From Pyrrhosoma nymphula (Eukaryota > Arthropoda > Insecta > Odonata > Coenagrionidae): a DNA stretch of 64,000 bases. Below are positions 35,534 to 45,960 of this stretch, in pieces (the stretch's first letter is position 1; every line of letters starts with the position of its first letter). Position numbers and translations under genes: made by a program. The notes under the pieces are model-generated. The model had not been told where the DNA came from. It searched no databases and worked only from the letters and a program-made list of their open reading frames with translations. The DNA lies in the NCBI GenBank assembly GCA_963573305.1, contig OY754327.1:56598244-56662243 (forward strand). Direction: 5' to 3'.

Positions 35534-35752
35534 TTAAAAATGATGAGGTTTGACATGGTTTATGTCTTCAACCACACGCGTGTCTAGGGCACGTACTTCT
35601 AAGCCCGTGGTCTTCTTCCCCACCATGGACTCAATTACGGCTGGCTTTGGCTCTTTTTTCACCCCAGTACGGGGGGTACTGGATTTAGTTTTCCTCCACG
35701 GAGAAGAATGAGACAGTTCACTCCGCTCATCCATGGCATGGCGTACGTTCAA
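35534..35752 (-). CDS. Hypothetical hydrophilic ORF, possible exon
   Basis: The tracked start is TTG; the first ATG lies 6 codons in and would give about 67 residues starting MDERSELSHSSPWRKTKSS. The peptide is basic and hydrophilic, rich in Lys, Ser, Thr and Pro, ending EDINHVKPHHF. Such composition is common in disordered regions of nuclear proteins and in retroelement ORF1/gag segments, so no function is assigned. A GC-rich patch with AAAATGGCGGCC (35811-35822) lies just upstream in the direction of transcription, a YY1/Pho-type GCCAT site that could mark a promoter. No neighbours support it. Confidence 0.2.
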   Translation of the reverse strand: MNVRHAMDERSELSHSSPWRKTKSSTPRTGVKKEPKPAVIESMVGKKTTGLEVRALDTRVVEDINHVKPHHF

Positions 35753-37384
35753 GGTGAGGATGATGACCTCACCAAAACTTCCGCCCGTCCAAGCGACCGC
35801 CTTTTCAAAATGGCGGCCTCAAAGGGGTTTAAATAATCAAATACAGTGAAAATTAATGGGGGAATGAAACCTAAAATTTGAATCAATAAAGCATCAAACA
35901 AGGCAATAAATGAGAACAATCTAGGTATTTTTTCCTACCTAATACAAAATCTCACTTTATATTTCTCGTGAACATTCACCTTGAAATTTCGTCACCTCAC
36001 CGTCTTCAAAATGATTCACCGTGGCAATGAAACTAAATGTGACATATTTCGAATCGACCTATCGTCCACAAAGGGACAAGGGTAGGATAATATCGTAAAA
36101 TGCCGTCAAGTTGTCTGCCATTGGTGTACATGCTATATGCGACCTGAATTCGATGCCGCGCCGGAAATGTCTTATGTGATATGAAATGAATAATTAATTG
36201 TCTGAGTAATAAAAGGACAATAATTCAGCAAATATTGTCCTTTAATTTGACACATTGGCAATGAAATTATATAACACTGAAAATTCGAACCTTACACACG
36301 ATAACGATTATTTGTGATGTTTCACTGTTGGTACTCGATATGCAAGCGATATCGCGACCCGCCATATAATATGACTGAACAATGAAAATTTAACATTGAA
36401 TCGTGCATTTGACGCAACGAGAAATGGAGAACCATTCATATCATTTCCAATATTGGTCCTAGGCATGGGAAGTTATGGAGTAAACGATACATAGGAAATA
36501 AGTAATCATTAATAGTTAATGAATTCTTTTTTAATGCATCAATAAGCACAGTAATTCATAACAGTAGGAGATATTAGCTCTTGAGAACACCTCTATTGTG
36601 GGATCCCTATAAGAAAGTTCCGAAATTAATTGTTGGGAAAAATAAACTACTTACCTAATTTTTCCTCGTAAAAAAATATGACAAAGAGCAAAAATTACTT
36701 TTTTTTAGAAAGAAGAATGCTGCTTCCTCAAGTAATTGCGAAATTTGTAACGCCGTCCATCCGCTACCCAAATTTACGCTCTCTGGCCCTAAATTAAGTT
36801 TCAGATAAGTGTGTCAGTTGCCCGGATAAGTCGTCTTTTTGTCAACCCCTAAGTTCAGCAAAGTATGCACCAACTTTACCCTCGGTCCAAAGTAAAGAAG
36901 TTTCCACATCCTCGTCATATTCCAGATTTTCAGACAGGGCCGTAAGAAAAAATCATTCATAAATAAACCAACCAAAAGGACCGAATATTTTTCTCTTGGC
37001 TATTTCTAAGAATTCAACCGCCGTATTTTTGGGCAGAAGTTACATTTTCAATACACTATATTATTTACTACAGATGTCGTATTTCCTTAAAGGCATCTTG
37101 GAGTTTCTCTCCCTTTCCAAAATTCAAACTGACATCCACCTAAGAATTCTTGCCTCTTTCATCCTGCTATCTGTCAATGATTCTAATAACAACTTTAACT
37201 ACGAACAAGATTTGTTTAATTATCTTAAAGCCTTCACATTCTGCAACACATCTCTTGGTATTAATATTTATTTGACGAAATCCCTCTGCCGCATCTCTCG
37301 AGGCCCTAGCTTCAGAAATCATACGTACGTCTAAGTCCGTAAAATCTCTGATTCTCCTATCTCTGCCTTGTTTCTGCCTGTTTT
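35753..37384. other. Unassigned AT-rich DNA
   Basis: A 112-codon plus ORF (36996-37334) lies opposite the minus frame that continues from the LINE fragment and is most likely its shadow. No other signal found. Confidence 0.4.
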
Positions 37385-37605
37385 TTCGTACATTTTTCAG
37401 TAATTCTGGGAGAAGATTATCTCTTCCCACTAGCTTCTCCACCTGTATTTCTCGCAATTCTTGCTATATCTCGTAATGTGGCACTCCAGGACAGGTCGTT
37501 ATCGGTGTTACATAGATTTTCCTTGTCCAAGCAAGCCAACTATCTACATCGTAAAGTTCTTCCACGTATTGCCTCCACGTAGAAAGATCCTGTTTTCCTC
37601 GATGA
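37385..37605 (-). pseudogene. LINE reverse transcriptase N-terminal fragment
   Basis: On the minus strand, STWRQYVEELYDVD (around 37548-37595) matches the RWxEYxEELY motif that precedes the RT domain of endonuclease/RT LINEs. About 25-30 codons later, after a stop, QELREIQVEKLVGRDNLLPE then LLKN (37390-37470) matches the RT motif I region (family form: EI..AI..MK..KA.G.D.I..ELLK). The following sequence (to 37167) stays open but diverges from the family, suggesting rearrangement. It cannot belong to the same copy as 39590-39832, because the order on the minus strand is reversed. Confidence 0.55.
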
Positions 37606-39403
37606 TTATTTTTCACAACCTTGTTCAGGATCACTTAGAGATAACATACAATCTTATTTCCCACATGTTTTCACATCTGCAAAAATGCAAATATCTCCAT
37701 CCTTCCAAGTTGAGAAAAACCAAGTTTGTGGAAATTACAAAGTTGGTTTTTCTCAATATGGATATCCATCATTTCCACGGTGTCAGGCCTGATATCATCA
37801 GTTTTATCCCTATCCTTGTCTCTCCAGTTCATTCCACTGCAATTCACCCAGTTTCAACATAACTACATCCTATTCTTTACCAGTTCTCCGCAATTGCAAA
37901 ACGCTATGTAAATCCATTATGCAACTTAATAAACAGCCACGATGCACAGAAATCGAAACATACTAACAGAGTTCACAGCTGCAATTTCCAATGACATTAC
38001 TCATTACGACTGGGATTAGGATGCTACAACTCCCAGGATAAAGGAGGAGGAATCATGCAACCTGAGGATTATGCAGTGACGAGATGTAGATCAAAATAAT
38101 GTCTATATTTCAATATAGGAACTATGTATTCGTTCATTCAATATGATAGTGGAACTATTTGTGGAGGGATGTTTCCATAAACGTCAAAAAGTTGATAGGT
38201 GTATATGGAGTTTTTTAAAATTTTTCATAATAATGATCATAATGTAGTTTATCCATCGATACATGGAGAGAAAAATAGCTCTTAGAACAACAGGAAAAAT
38301 GGAAAAATTTGGTATATACGAATTGTAGTAGATGAATGCCTTTGTATTTCTCATTCGCCTCATATTCCTGGAAGCTAATTTAGATAGATATTGCATACAC
38401 TGAGGAGTGAGGGTACCTTAATAGAAATAATGACCTCTTATAACGCATCACTTAATGTGACACAAAATAATATGAGACCAATAAAAATTAAAAACACTAT
38501 CACGTATAGTTAAGTAAACAAAAAAATTATATTTTATAATAAGCAGTTTAGCACCCATATCATAAAAGGAATTTATCCTCAACAGTGAACCTTTATAAGT
38601 TTAATATTTTGGGTTGGACTTATAATAATAGGGACTTTAATTATTAATAGGGACTATAAAGATTAGCATAAGTGGGCAAACTGCAATGATGACGTCATCA
38701 TTTTCAAAAACCATTATGGCCGCCAAGAATGAAAGTAAAATTACGCGTCGCCGCCGCCAGAGTTAAATTAAGCTATGTTTCAATGCAGCCGTTTTTTCGT
38801 TTCTGGAGTTGCCAATCTTGCAGCTTTTAATGCAGCCTGCATTGCCGGAGCTTCGGCAGGGCGTTAGGAGCGCCACTTTCTGCCATTCACTTTTTGGTCA
38901 GTGATTCTTTCCCGAGAAATTGTGGTACATCTTCAGATTGTTGACAAAAGTTGAGCATAGGCATCGCCAACAATCCTCGTGAACGTCCATTCTCCTCAGA
39001 AGCTCCACAGCATAGATTATATCGCCACAATAAACACGAATATGGAATACTGAACGCGTCACGGTTTTCCAGTCTTCTGCTTTCGTCCGATGCGGCCGCT
39101 GCCATGAAATGGCGTGTGTGCGTGAGGCACAACGCATATATGCGCAAAACGACTGCATGAAAACGTAGCTTTAGTGAAGCTTGACGTAAAATCATGCAAG
39201 GAGTTTGGAAGTGGGTTCATTTAAAAGCGTTTTGATCGTTTTTAGGGATAAGACTGAATGTTTAATGTTTAAAAAATTGAGAGATTAAAGTAGTGAAATA
39301 TTGAAAACTTTGTGGATTTCAGGGGAAATGTCTAAATTATCTCCAAAATAAGAAAGGGAATAAAAAGGGAGGAATCAGGCGTGATGTTGTGGAATATGAA
39401 CAT
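37606..39403. other. Unassigned DNA with a CRE palindrome and a short ATG frame
   Basis: At 38687-38700 TGATGACGTCATCA is a perfect 14-bp palindrome containing the CRE/ATF core. Fifteen bases later an ATG (38716) opens MAAKNESKITRRRRQS and a stop, in a CpG-bearing patch (38740-38890). Opposing ORFs at 38887-39195 overlap on both strands. A small promoter or a repeat terminus are both possible. Confidence 0.3.
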
Positions 39404-39525
39404 AATAAGAACTAAGATATATACCTTGATTTCCAAATATATGTACCTGATGATGATGCAGTGCATCGAAACCCGGGTCGATTAAAACTTTATCTGTGGA
39501 AAATTGTAACATCTTAGTTCTTATT
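39404..39525 (+). repeat. Inverted-repeat element with a hammerhead-ribozyme-like core
   Basis: Perfect 15-bp inverted repeats AATAAGAACTAAGAT (39404-39418) and ATCTTAGTTCTTATT (39511-39525) flank a core that reads CTGATGA (39447-39453), a perfect 5-bp stem GATGC-AGT-GCATC, GAAAC (39468-39472) and CCGGGTC ending at 39479. These are the conserved parts of a hammerhead ribozyme in order, with the extremely short stem III known for Penelope-like elements. One extra T sits between CTGATGA and stem II, and stem I pairing is poor, so activity is doubtful. It shares GAAACCCGGGTCG with the foldback at 3242-3409. Confidence 0.55.
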
Positions 39526-39589
39526 AAGAAAGGGAATGCTTACAGAAGGTTAAATAGTAATACATTCTGAGTCTAAGAAGCCGTGAATA

Positions 39590-39832
39590 TCATTCCGCCA
39601 CTCCTCACCACGTGGACGTGTCCAAACCATCGTAACCCTCTTTCGTACAAAATCTCCACTGCATCCATCTTTACTCTAATCTCCTCATTTCTGACTCTTT
39701 TTCTTGATTTCCTGGCCGATCTCCACCAAAAGTCCATTTCTGTGGCTCGTAATTCACTTTTTTCTCTTTCGTTTGTAGTCCATGTTTCGGCTCCATAAAG
39801 TATTATACTTTCTACTATTACTTTATATTATT
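39590..39832 (-). pseudogene. LINE reverse transcriptase C-terminal fragment
   Basis: The minus strand is open for about 80 codons and reads VESIILYGAETWTTNERE, then LRATEMDFWWRSARKSRK, RVRNEEIRVKMD and GLRWFGHVHVVRSGG. This is the well-known ELYGAETW...LRATEMDFLRR...RxEEIR..L.WFGHV.R tail of arthropod endonuclease/RT LINEs. No stop interrupts it, so it is younger or better kept than the other LINE pieces, but the catalytic RT core is absent on the 5' side (towards higher positions), which turns into AT-rich sequence. No ATG-initiated long frame exists. Confidence 0.8.
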
Positions 39833-39839
39833 ATATTAT

Positions 39840-40110
39840 TTATATTGTTCGTATTATATTTCTACTATTGCTATTTGCTTTCGTTCGTGATATGGGTGCT
39901 CCATAGTAAGGGGTTCAATATTCCAATTACCCTTCTACTCCGGCATATACGATTTTCTATAAAAAAAATTTCGAGGATCCATCAATTTGTACTACTGATC
40001 TTAAACACTTGAAATGGGAGACTTTTTTGATCTCAAAAAAAATATAAATAAATAAAAATAAATAAATAGAAATAAATGAATAAATAAAAACTATGATAAG
40101 CCCTTCAAAT
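39840..40110. repeat. AT-rich low-complexity, (AAATA)n-like
   Basis: Contains runs such as AATAAATAAAAATAAATAAA near 40045-40090 and TTATATTATTATATTATTTA near 39825. Simple AT-rich repeats bordering the CpG block. Confidence 0.6.
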
Positions 40111-40129
40111 TCGAAACATCTCAGGAGTC

Positions 40130-40500
40130 CTACTTCGCGCCGCGTATGATTCGGTCGGGGACAGACACGGAGGAATATTTCGGAGAGCACGTCACCGGGC
40201 GATCGAGGAAAACCCGTGAGGGGAGGGGGGTAGGTGAGGTGAGCCGGGTGGGTGCTGGGAGGGAGCGCCCGCAAAAATCTGGCGCGAACGAGTTTGCCCG
40301 TCGCCTCCTCATCGCTTCGTTTACGCAACGCGTGCACGCACGCTCGCTCACATCAGTGGACACGGTGCTATTTTTGGTCGCGCGCTTCATCCTTGGGACT
40401 TCGATTCACCCCACAGTCTGCTCGCCCCGTTCGTCCGTTAACTGCGTGTGTCACGCGGGTAAAGAGCTTTCCGCGTCCGATCTCCAGGAAACTCCGTGAC
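40130..40500. promoter_or_regulatory. CpG-rich block; candidate promoter and first exon
   Basis: This is the clearest CpG-rich island in the window: CGCGCCGCGTATG, GCGCGAACGAG, GCAACGCGTGCACGCACGCTC, GGTCGCGCGC and CACGCGGGTAAAGAG occur within 370 bp of an AT-rich surround. An initiator-like TCAGT lies near 40350, and CGGGTAAAG near 40458 would serve as a splice donor. ORFs are open on both strands (40146-40499 and 40252-40677 plus; 39957-40390 minus) with Arg/Ser-rich peptides and no domain, so coding capacity is not established. No TATA box was found. A 5' UTR exon with a CpG promoter is the best guess. Confidence 0.35.
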
Positions 40501-42134
40501 GCCACAACAACCACCTGGGTGTTACACGGGAAAAACGAAAGAAATACCTATAATTATACATCACACACGAACTACCTCACCACCAGGAACGAGATATTTT
40601 TCTTCTTTATCCGTATCTATGAACAGATGCGGAGTGAACAAACTGGCTGCAAGAAATTGCAATTATTTTTGGATTGATTGTCGAGTTGGCGCAATGGTGA
40701 AGAGTTAAGGAAAGTAATGAAAGAACTAATTGTAAGGGAATTTTGCTTCTTTTCCCGTATCTGCTATGCAAAACCAGTATACTAAAGAATCCTTACGCGG
40801 TACGCTTGAATACTGACCCAGAACTTGGCATCGAAAATCGGCAAATGATTTTTGGAAATGAAGTGATAGGCAAAGTAAAAGCACAGGGGAAAGGCGGCAC
40901 TGCAGCACATCTGAGTAGGTATCCCAGGGGCAACTGTACATCATACCCTTCGAGCCGCAATGAGGTGGTGGCATAGTCTGTGAGACTACCAGCCTTAATT
41001 TTGATTAAAAAATTCATCATCATGTCTATGAGTGTGTTTTGTGTGTTTTGTTTCAAATTTTAATAATCCACTGTTTTGTACAACTGAGATTCTTTCTCAT
41101 ACCGCATTCAGCTTTTGTCATTTCCGCACGAGGTTGCTCTATTAGCAAATATTTCAGAGTTGAGTATAAATCATGTTGATGTTTTGCCACAACGTGATTA
41201 CGCTACCCCTCACTCTTGTTGCTCATTTTATGAAGTCCTATCAGTTACGATCCATACTGATTCCTTACTTCTAGCTATTAATGAGGTGGCACAGTTATTC
41301 TTCTTCATAGTCTTTGCTGGTTAATAAAACATTTTTTTCAATACTTGATTACAGATAAACTGCTTTAGGATCAGTAATAAAAACAATGTTGCTATGAAAT
41401 GAGAAGTTATTTTTACCTAATGATTTCCGGGTCATAGAATGGATGTATCTTGAAATGACCATGGCTTCTCTCAGCCCCAATTTTAGAATATAATGATAAA
41501 TATTCTGGATAAGGTTAAAGAAACAAGCGAAATGGCTGTTTCCTAAAAACAATTCAGTGAATTCATCATTGCTCGCTAAACCCGAAATTGAACGAAAAGA
41601 AAAGTGGTAAATTTATATGTCAATGTGTCCCATTTAAACTGCTCAAGTACTTGGACAATATCGCGCATTTTATTTTTTCAAATTGATCACTATTTCCAAA
41701 CAAAAGTTTCGTTTGTTACATGAGATTAGAACCCACTCGATATATGCAAACGCCCTGGGCGAGTTGATATTGTACGTGCATTGAAAGGAGGCCAGTTCCT
41801 TTTCCCGAACTGGAAGTGGTTTCTCGTAAAGTTCTACAGCTTATAATTTAAGAATACCGTCATATGGTTTGCCCAGAGCACGGACTTAGATTATAAAGGA
41901 CTGGACACTTCTCGGCTGTAGTGTCGCTGCTACTGTCGCCGCGAGAAAACTGTACGCATAGATGGCAGCACAACTAATCGCCCGTAGAGACTGTGATTAA
42001 CTACGGTGAAAGCACATTGAGAGTTGGACAGATTAAGGAGAATTTAAAAGCAAACTATTTCGAAACGACTAATTTATTTCGACTAGTTTTGTATTTGAAC
42101 TAAGAATGCCTGTGCATCGTTCCTAACAATATTT
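40501..42134. other. Unassigned DNA
   Basis: Opposed ORFs at 40726-41056 and single ones at 41115-41324 and 41349-41552 lack motifs. AT-rich overall. Confidence 0.4.
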
Positions 42135-42475
42135 CTGGTTGTTCCTATAATGCTTCAACCCCTTGCTGGGAACTTCACCCAACCTGTCGCAGTTTTTGCA
42201 TCTCGTGGGATAACGGCAGGGACTGTTCTAGCCCAACTTATTATTAAAGCAATTATATGGCTTGAAAGAGTTGGTGCAATGATCCACGCAGTAGTGGCAG
42301 ATGGCGCATCTACCAATAAAAAATGTTGGTCAGAATTAGTAGTGACAGGCAAGATGGCCTATACCAAAAATTGGTTTAGCCCTCCCCCTGTCGAAGGGCG
42401 CAACTTGTATTTCGGACACCCCTCATGCCTTTAAAAACATTCGTAATAGGCTATACAACACAGGCCCAGAGACAT
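42135..42475 (+). pseudogene. P-element-type (THAP9-like) transposase fragment
   Basis: The plus frame reads LVVPIMLQPLAGNFTQPVAV then FASRG, matching the start of the RNase H-like catalytic region of P-element transposases. It continues IIKAIIWLERVGAMIHAVVA with DGASTNKKCW (family form: VCDGAxTNRKMW, one of the catalytic aspartates) and GKMAYTKNWFSPPPVEGRN. After a one-base frameshift near 42412 it goes on as DTPHAFKNIRNRLYNTG, the family DxPHLxKxxRN motif. The THAP DNA-binding domain upstream and the GTP-binding insertion and C-terminus downstream are missing. No terminal inverted repeats were found around it. It is an old internal fragment. Confidence 0.85.
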
Positions 42476-45400
42476 CCAGAAGAACCTGAGAGCCTGAGGT
42501 GAAATGTTCGACTCACTTGGCTGAAATGCCCCCACTTTATTATAATATTACACCAATACCGCCAATGATATGGCAATAAAAGCTTTCCTTCTAAAAATGT
42601 GCAAATAAGCACACCCTAAAGATAAAATCGACAATTTGTATTAAGTTGAACAATGTACCTATAGGTCAATGTAATCAGTGCACGTTCTATTACAATGGCC
42701 ACGGGACCCTAATATATTATCTCAAAGAGTCATTAATGTTCTTAAGGCAGAAGGATAGGCAAATCAGAGAGATAGACTATAGAGAAGAAAATTCATGCAC
42801 TTGTTGAGACTATGCAGGGTCTCGTTCAGCATTCCTCTTCATACGGACTGTAATATCCCTGTGGGCCACGGATTACCCACCCAGTCCCAAGTTTCAAGGA
42901 GAATAATGTCAATGATCCATTACCCAAATTAAAAGGAGACAGGTATCCACCGTTCGCTCGGTACCCATTTCAATTTGCAAATATCGCAACAGCTAGTCGT
43001 AAATCATGATCAGGATATCGATTAGAATTGGGTCCAATCATTGGTTACTGATAAATACTTAAACGCCTTATATAATACAAAGTGCAAAATGTACCCCGGA
43101 AATTGATTTAAAAAATAAGTATCCCGCCATTGAAAAGTCTCCTATTTTAAAAAATGGACAGGAAACTCTCAATTTAAGTCTTCATCACTTTTCAAATAAG
43201 ATAATCCCTAAAATCATTACTTCCCTAAAAGAGATGACAAATGAATATATAGGTAACAGGATTGGCAACAGAATTAGCATGTAATTAAATATACCTATAT
43301 AGATTATGAAGTGGTTTCATGTCATCGCCATATCCAAATACAAAAATGCCTTATTCCACCATACCACATAAATTCTATCCCTTAACTGAAATCCGCGTAT
43401 AAGTAAATACATTTCGCGAATGAATTACAAAATGACGATGTTAAAAGCTATGAAATATTGATTAACAACTAGGGACGCCAATAATCAAGTGAATTAATCT
43501 ATTATTTTAACTGATTACGGAAGGCACGATTATATCGATTCTTTGGTAACAATTATCGCCACCGATTATACTATTTCACATTAGTGGCTCCTCTTCAAAA
43601 TATGGTTGCCCAGCTCTCTCACATCAAAGAAAAGCAAAAAACTACCTATTTCCGTTCTAGTGAAATTTTAAACGCCATTCTTCTGAGTTTCTGCTTTTCC
43701 TGAGTTGTAGATAAAATATGGTCTAAACTTCATGACAATATCAAACGTTCTGCAAAATATTTTCTAACTTTAACTTATGTGACGATTCCACATCCTCCCT
43801 ACAACACATAGCGAGGTATATTTCCTATGGGTATCAGGAAGAATAAAAACGATGCGAATACAGATATTTTTGCCGCGCAAATAACTCTGAAAAATCTCAG
43901 GACTGCTTCAAATTCACATGCGAGCCATTGTGCTCTGAAACGACTGAAACAGAAATAGGCCACAAAAATCATGAAAATAGTACCTATGGTCATCAATTAT
44001 TTGGGCTACGATGAATTGCTGTAATCGATTTAAGACCTTCCGATTACATTCTATCACAGTTAATCGATCATTGAACAAATTATTGGCATCCCTATTAACA
44101 ACAAAAATGAATTTGAATGCGTGATACATTTTTCATGAGGATTCAGAGACCTCCTCTGTTCTTCTTCGACAGATCGTTAATCATTGGGAAAATGAACTGT
44201 ATCCTCCACGAAATATAACCGCCAGGCTTATCTTTCCGAAAACGACTAATTTTATTCCTGTAAAGGGTTTTCAGTCTAAAAATAGCTGGGCGGTTATAAA
44301 TGTATTATGAAATTCCCTATGGAGAAAGAGTCCAGTTACATGAAACAATGCCGTTAGGACACGATAATAACAACCCTGACAGGAGCGTTTCCAGGAATCG
44401 TGAGTTTGATGATATCCTTCAAGGGGGTTGTTCATGGGAATAAATTCTATGTCTCTTCATGCAATCTCGATAGCAACCAATTTTGAGAATTACAACGAAA
44501 TACGGCCAGATAATCTCTCTCAGGTTACACGTCTGCTAACTGGACTTCGCGATTCGATAGCAGCCGTGATTCCAGGCATTGCCAGCTCATCGAACAGGTG
44601 ACCGCAGGGACTTTCCTCGAAGATATCTATGTAATAATCAAATGACCTACCACTCAGGCGAGATATTTCGTCTCCTCGACGCCAATGTCATTTCACGGTC
44701 ATGAGTAAACTAGGTGAGAAGAATTGTGGATGGATGAGTGACGAAAATTGAAACGCAAACTTTTTTCTGCAATTTTTGGCTTCTTGGAGCATTAAAAATA
44801 TAAATTGCCCACTTCTAACCTTTTTTGGCGCAAATGCCAAGTCACTGGTAATTTGATTTAGCTACAAGGGTTGTCTGGAAATATTATTAAGCTACAACGG
44901 TTGTCTGCTTAATTACAACGATCAAAATATGGATCAGACTTCTTTTCATATATTAATTAATGTATGCATTGTTCCGTTAACCCTGGTCGTTGTTTTAGAA
45001 TGAGATGAAGTAAAATTGTAAAAATACTCATAGTTGCATGTTCGTCACTCGCGTTACAACAGTTGATTTTAATTTTTAGCAAACCTAAGTATGCAGCGGC
45101 AAGCTAGTACAGGCTACTCGGATACATTATAAGCCTTTAACGATTTCAGTAGAATAATGAACATGATCAATCATTTCAACCGGAAAAGCTTCGGCATTTT
45201 AAGTCTAGGTATTTAAGACAACGGATTCATGCATAGACGTAGCCGGTACACAAGGCCTTTCTTGGTTAAAATGATCCCCAAAAGTCGTTTTCTAAGAATA
45301 GATCTCGTAAAAGTAGCCTTTTAAGTAACGAGGAGTGACGGCAAAAGCCTCCCAGGAAACCAACGGAAAAAGCAAAGCTAGCGTGCCTCAGCTGGATGCG

Positions 45401-45540
45401 GCGAAGGGGTGATTCACGGCTCATTCTTATTTACCGAGGTGGTGCTGGCGAAGAATGTGGAAACCGATGAGAGAGAGAAAGAACGGGAGAGAGAGGAACA
45501 GCGCCGTTCAAGGACCGATGATTCCCGGAATAAACGAGGA
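42476..45540. other. Unassigned AT-rich DNA
   Basis: About 3 kb with two weak minus ORFs (43799-43996, 43914-44129) and no recognisable repeat, RNA gene or domain. A search by eye for P-element continuation after 42475 found none. Confidence 0.45.
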
Positions 45541-45805
45541 TGTTTGGTCACGCCCTGTATTGTTTAGGGGCGCGTCCACATCTTGAGGGCGCCGGCGCCT
45601 ACGGACACATACAACTGCACACGGCAAGTAAGAAGCATGGCGACTCTGTTGTTTGCCACGGAGTCTCGAGGATTCCTCTCTGTTCACCGCGCGAAGGAAA
45701 AAAATCGATCACGTAGGCGCTCGAAGGAGAAAGCGGTGCCTGAGGGGAAACCCGGCACGCCACGATTCTCCGCCACGACTCACAAGGGAAGACAGGGTAC
45801 GAGTT
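45541..45805 (+). CDS. GC-rich patch with a 74-codon ORF (doubtful)
   Basis: The block begins with the palindrome GGCGCCGGCGCC (about 45588-45599) and stays GC-rich. The plus ORF 45583-45807 uses a weak start; an internal ATG at 45638 in the good context AGCATGGCG would give MATLLFATESRGFLSVHRAK and a Lys/Arg-rich tail that ends where the SINE begins. The minus strand is also open (45599-45841). No domain is recognised. It may be a short exon truncated by the SINE, or chance in GC-rich DNA. Confidence 0.2.
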
Positions 45806-45960
45806 AACGTGTTTTGGTAGAGCATTTGCTTCCCCAACCACAGGGAACGGGTTCGAATCTCGGCAAAGACAGGGCAGAACTCCGTCCGTCGGATGAGTCG
45901 TATAAATCTAATGACCACTTGCTGCCATTCGTAAAGAGTAAGCTCATTGCAACAACTCCA
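45806..45960 (+). repeat. tRNA-type SINE
   Basis: A box A-like GTTTTGGTAGAGC (45811-45823) and a box B GGTTCGAATC (45850-45859) lie at tRNA-like spacing. The body CTCCGTCCGTCGGATGAGTC with ATAAATCTAATGACCACTTG matches the 16365-16546 copy (CTCCGTATGTCGGATGGGTC). This is the most complete head of that family in the window. Confidence 0.65.

Noticed and set aside
39840..39960. Transmembrane-like plus-strand ORF (39782-40012)
   Set aside because: Its hydrophobic Leu/Phe/Tyr runs come from AT-rich simple sequence, and it starts antisense over the LINE fragment.
40676..40710. tRNA-like box A (TTGGCGCAATGG)
   Set aside because: No box B follows within tRNA or SINE spacing.
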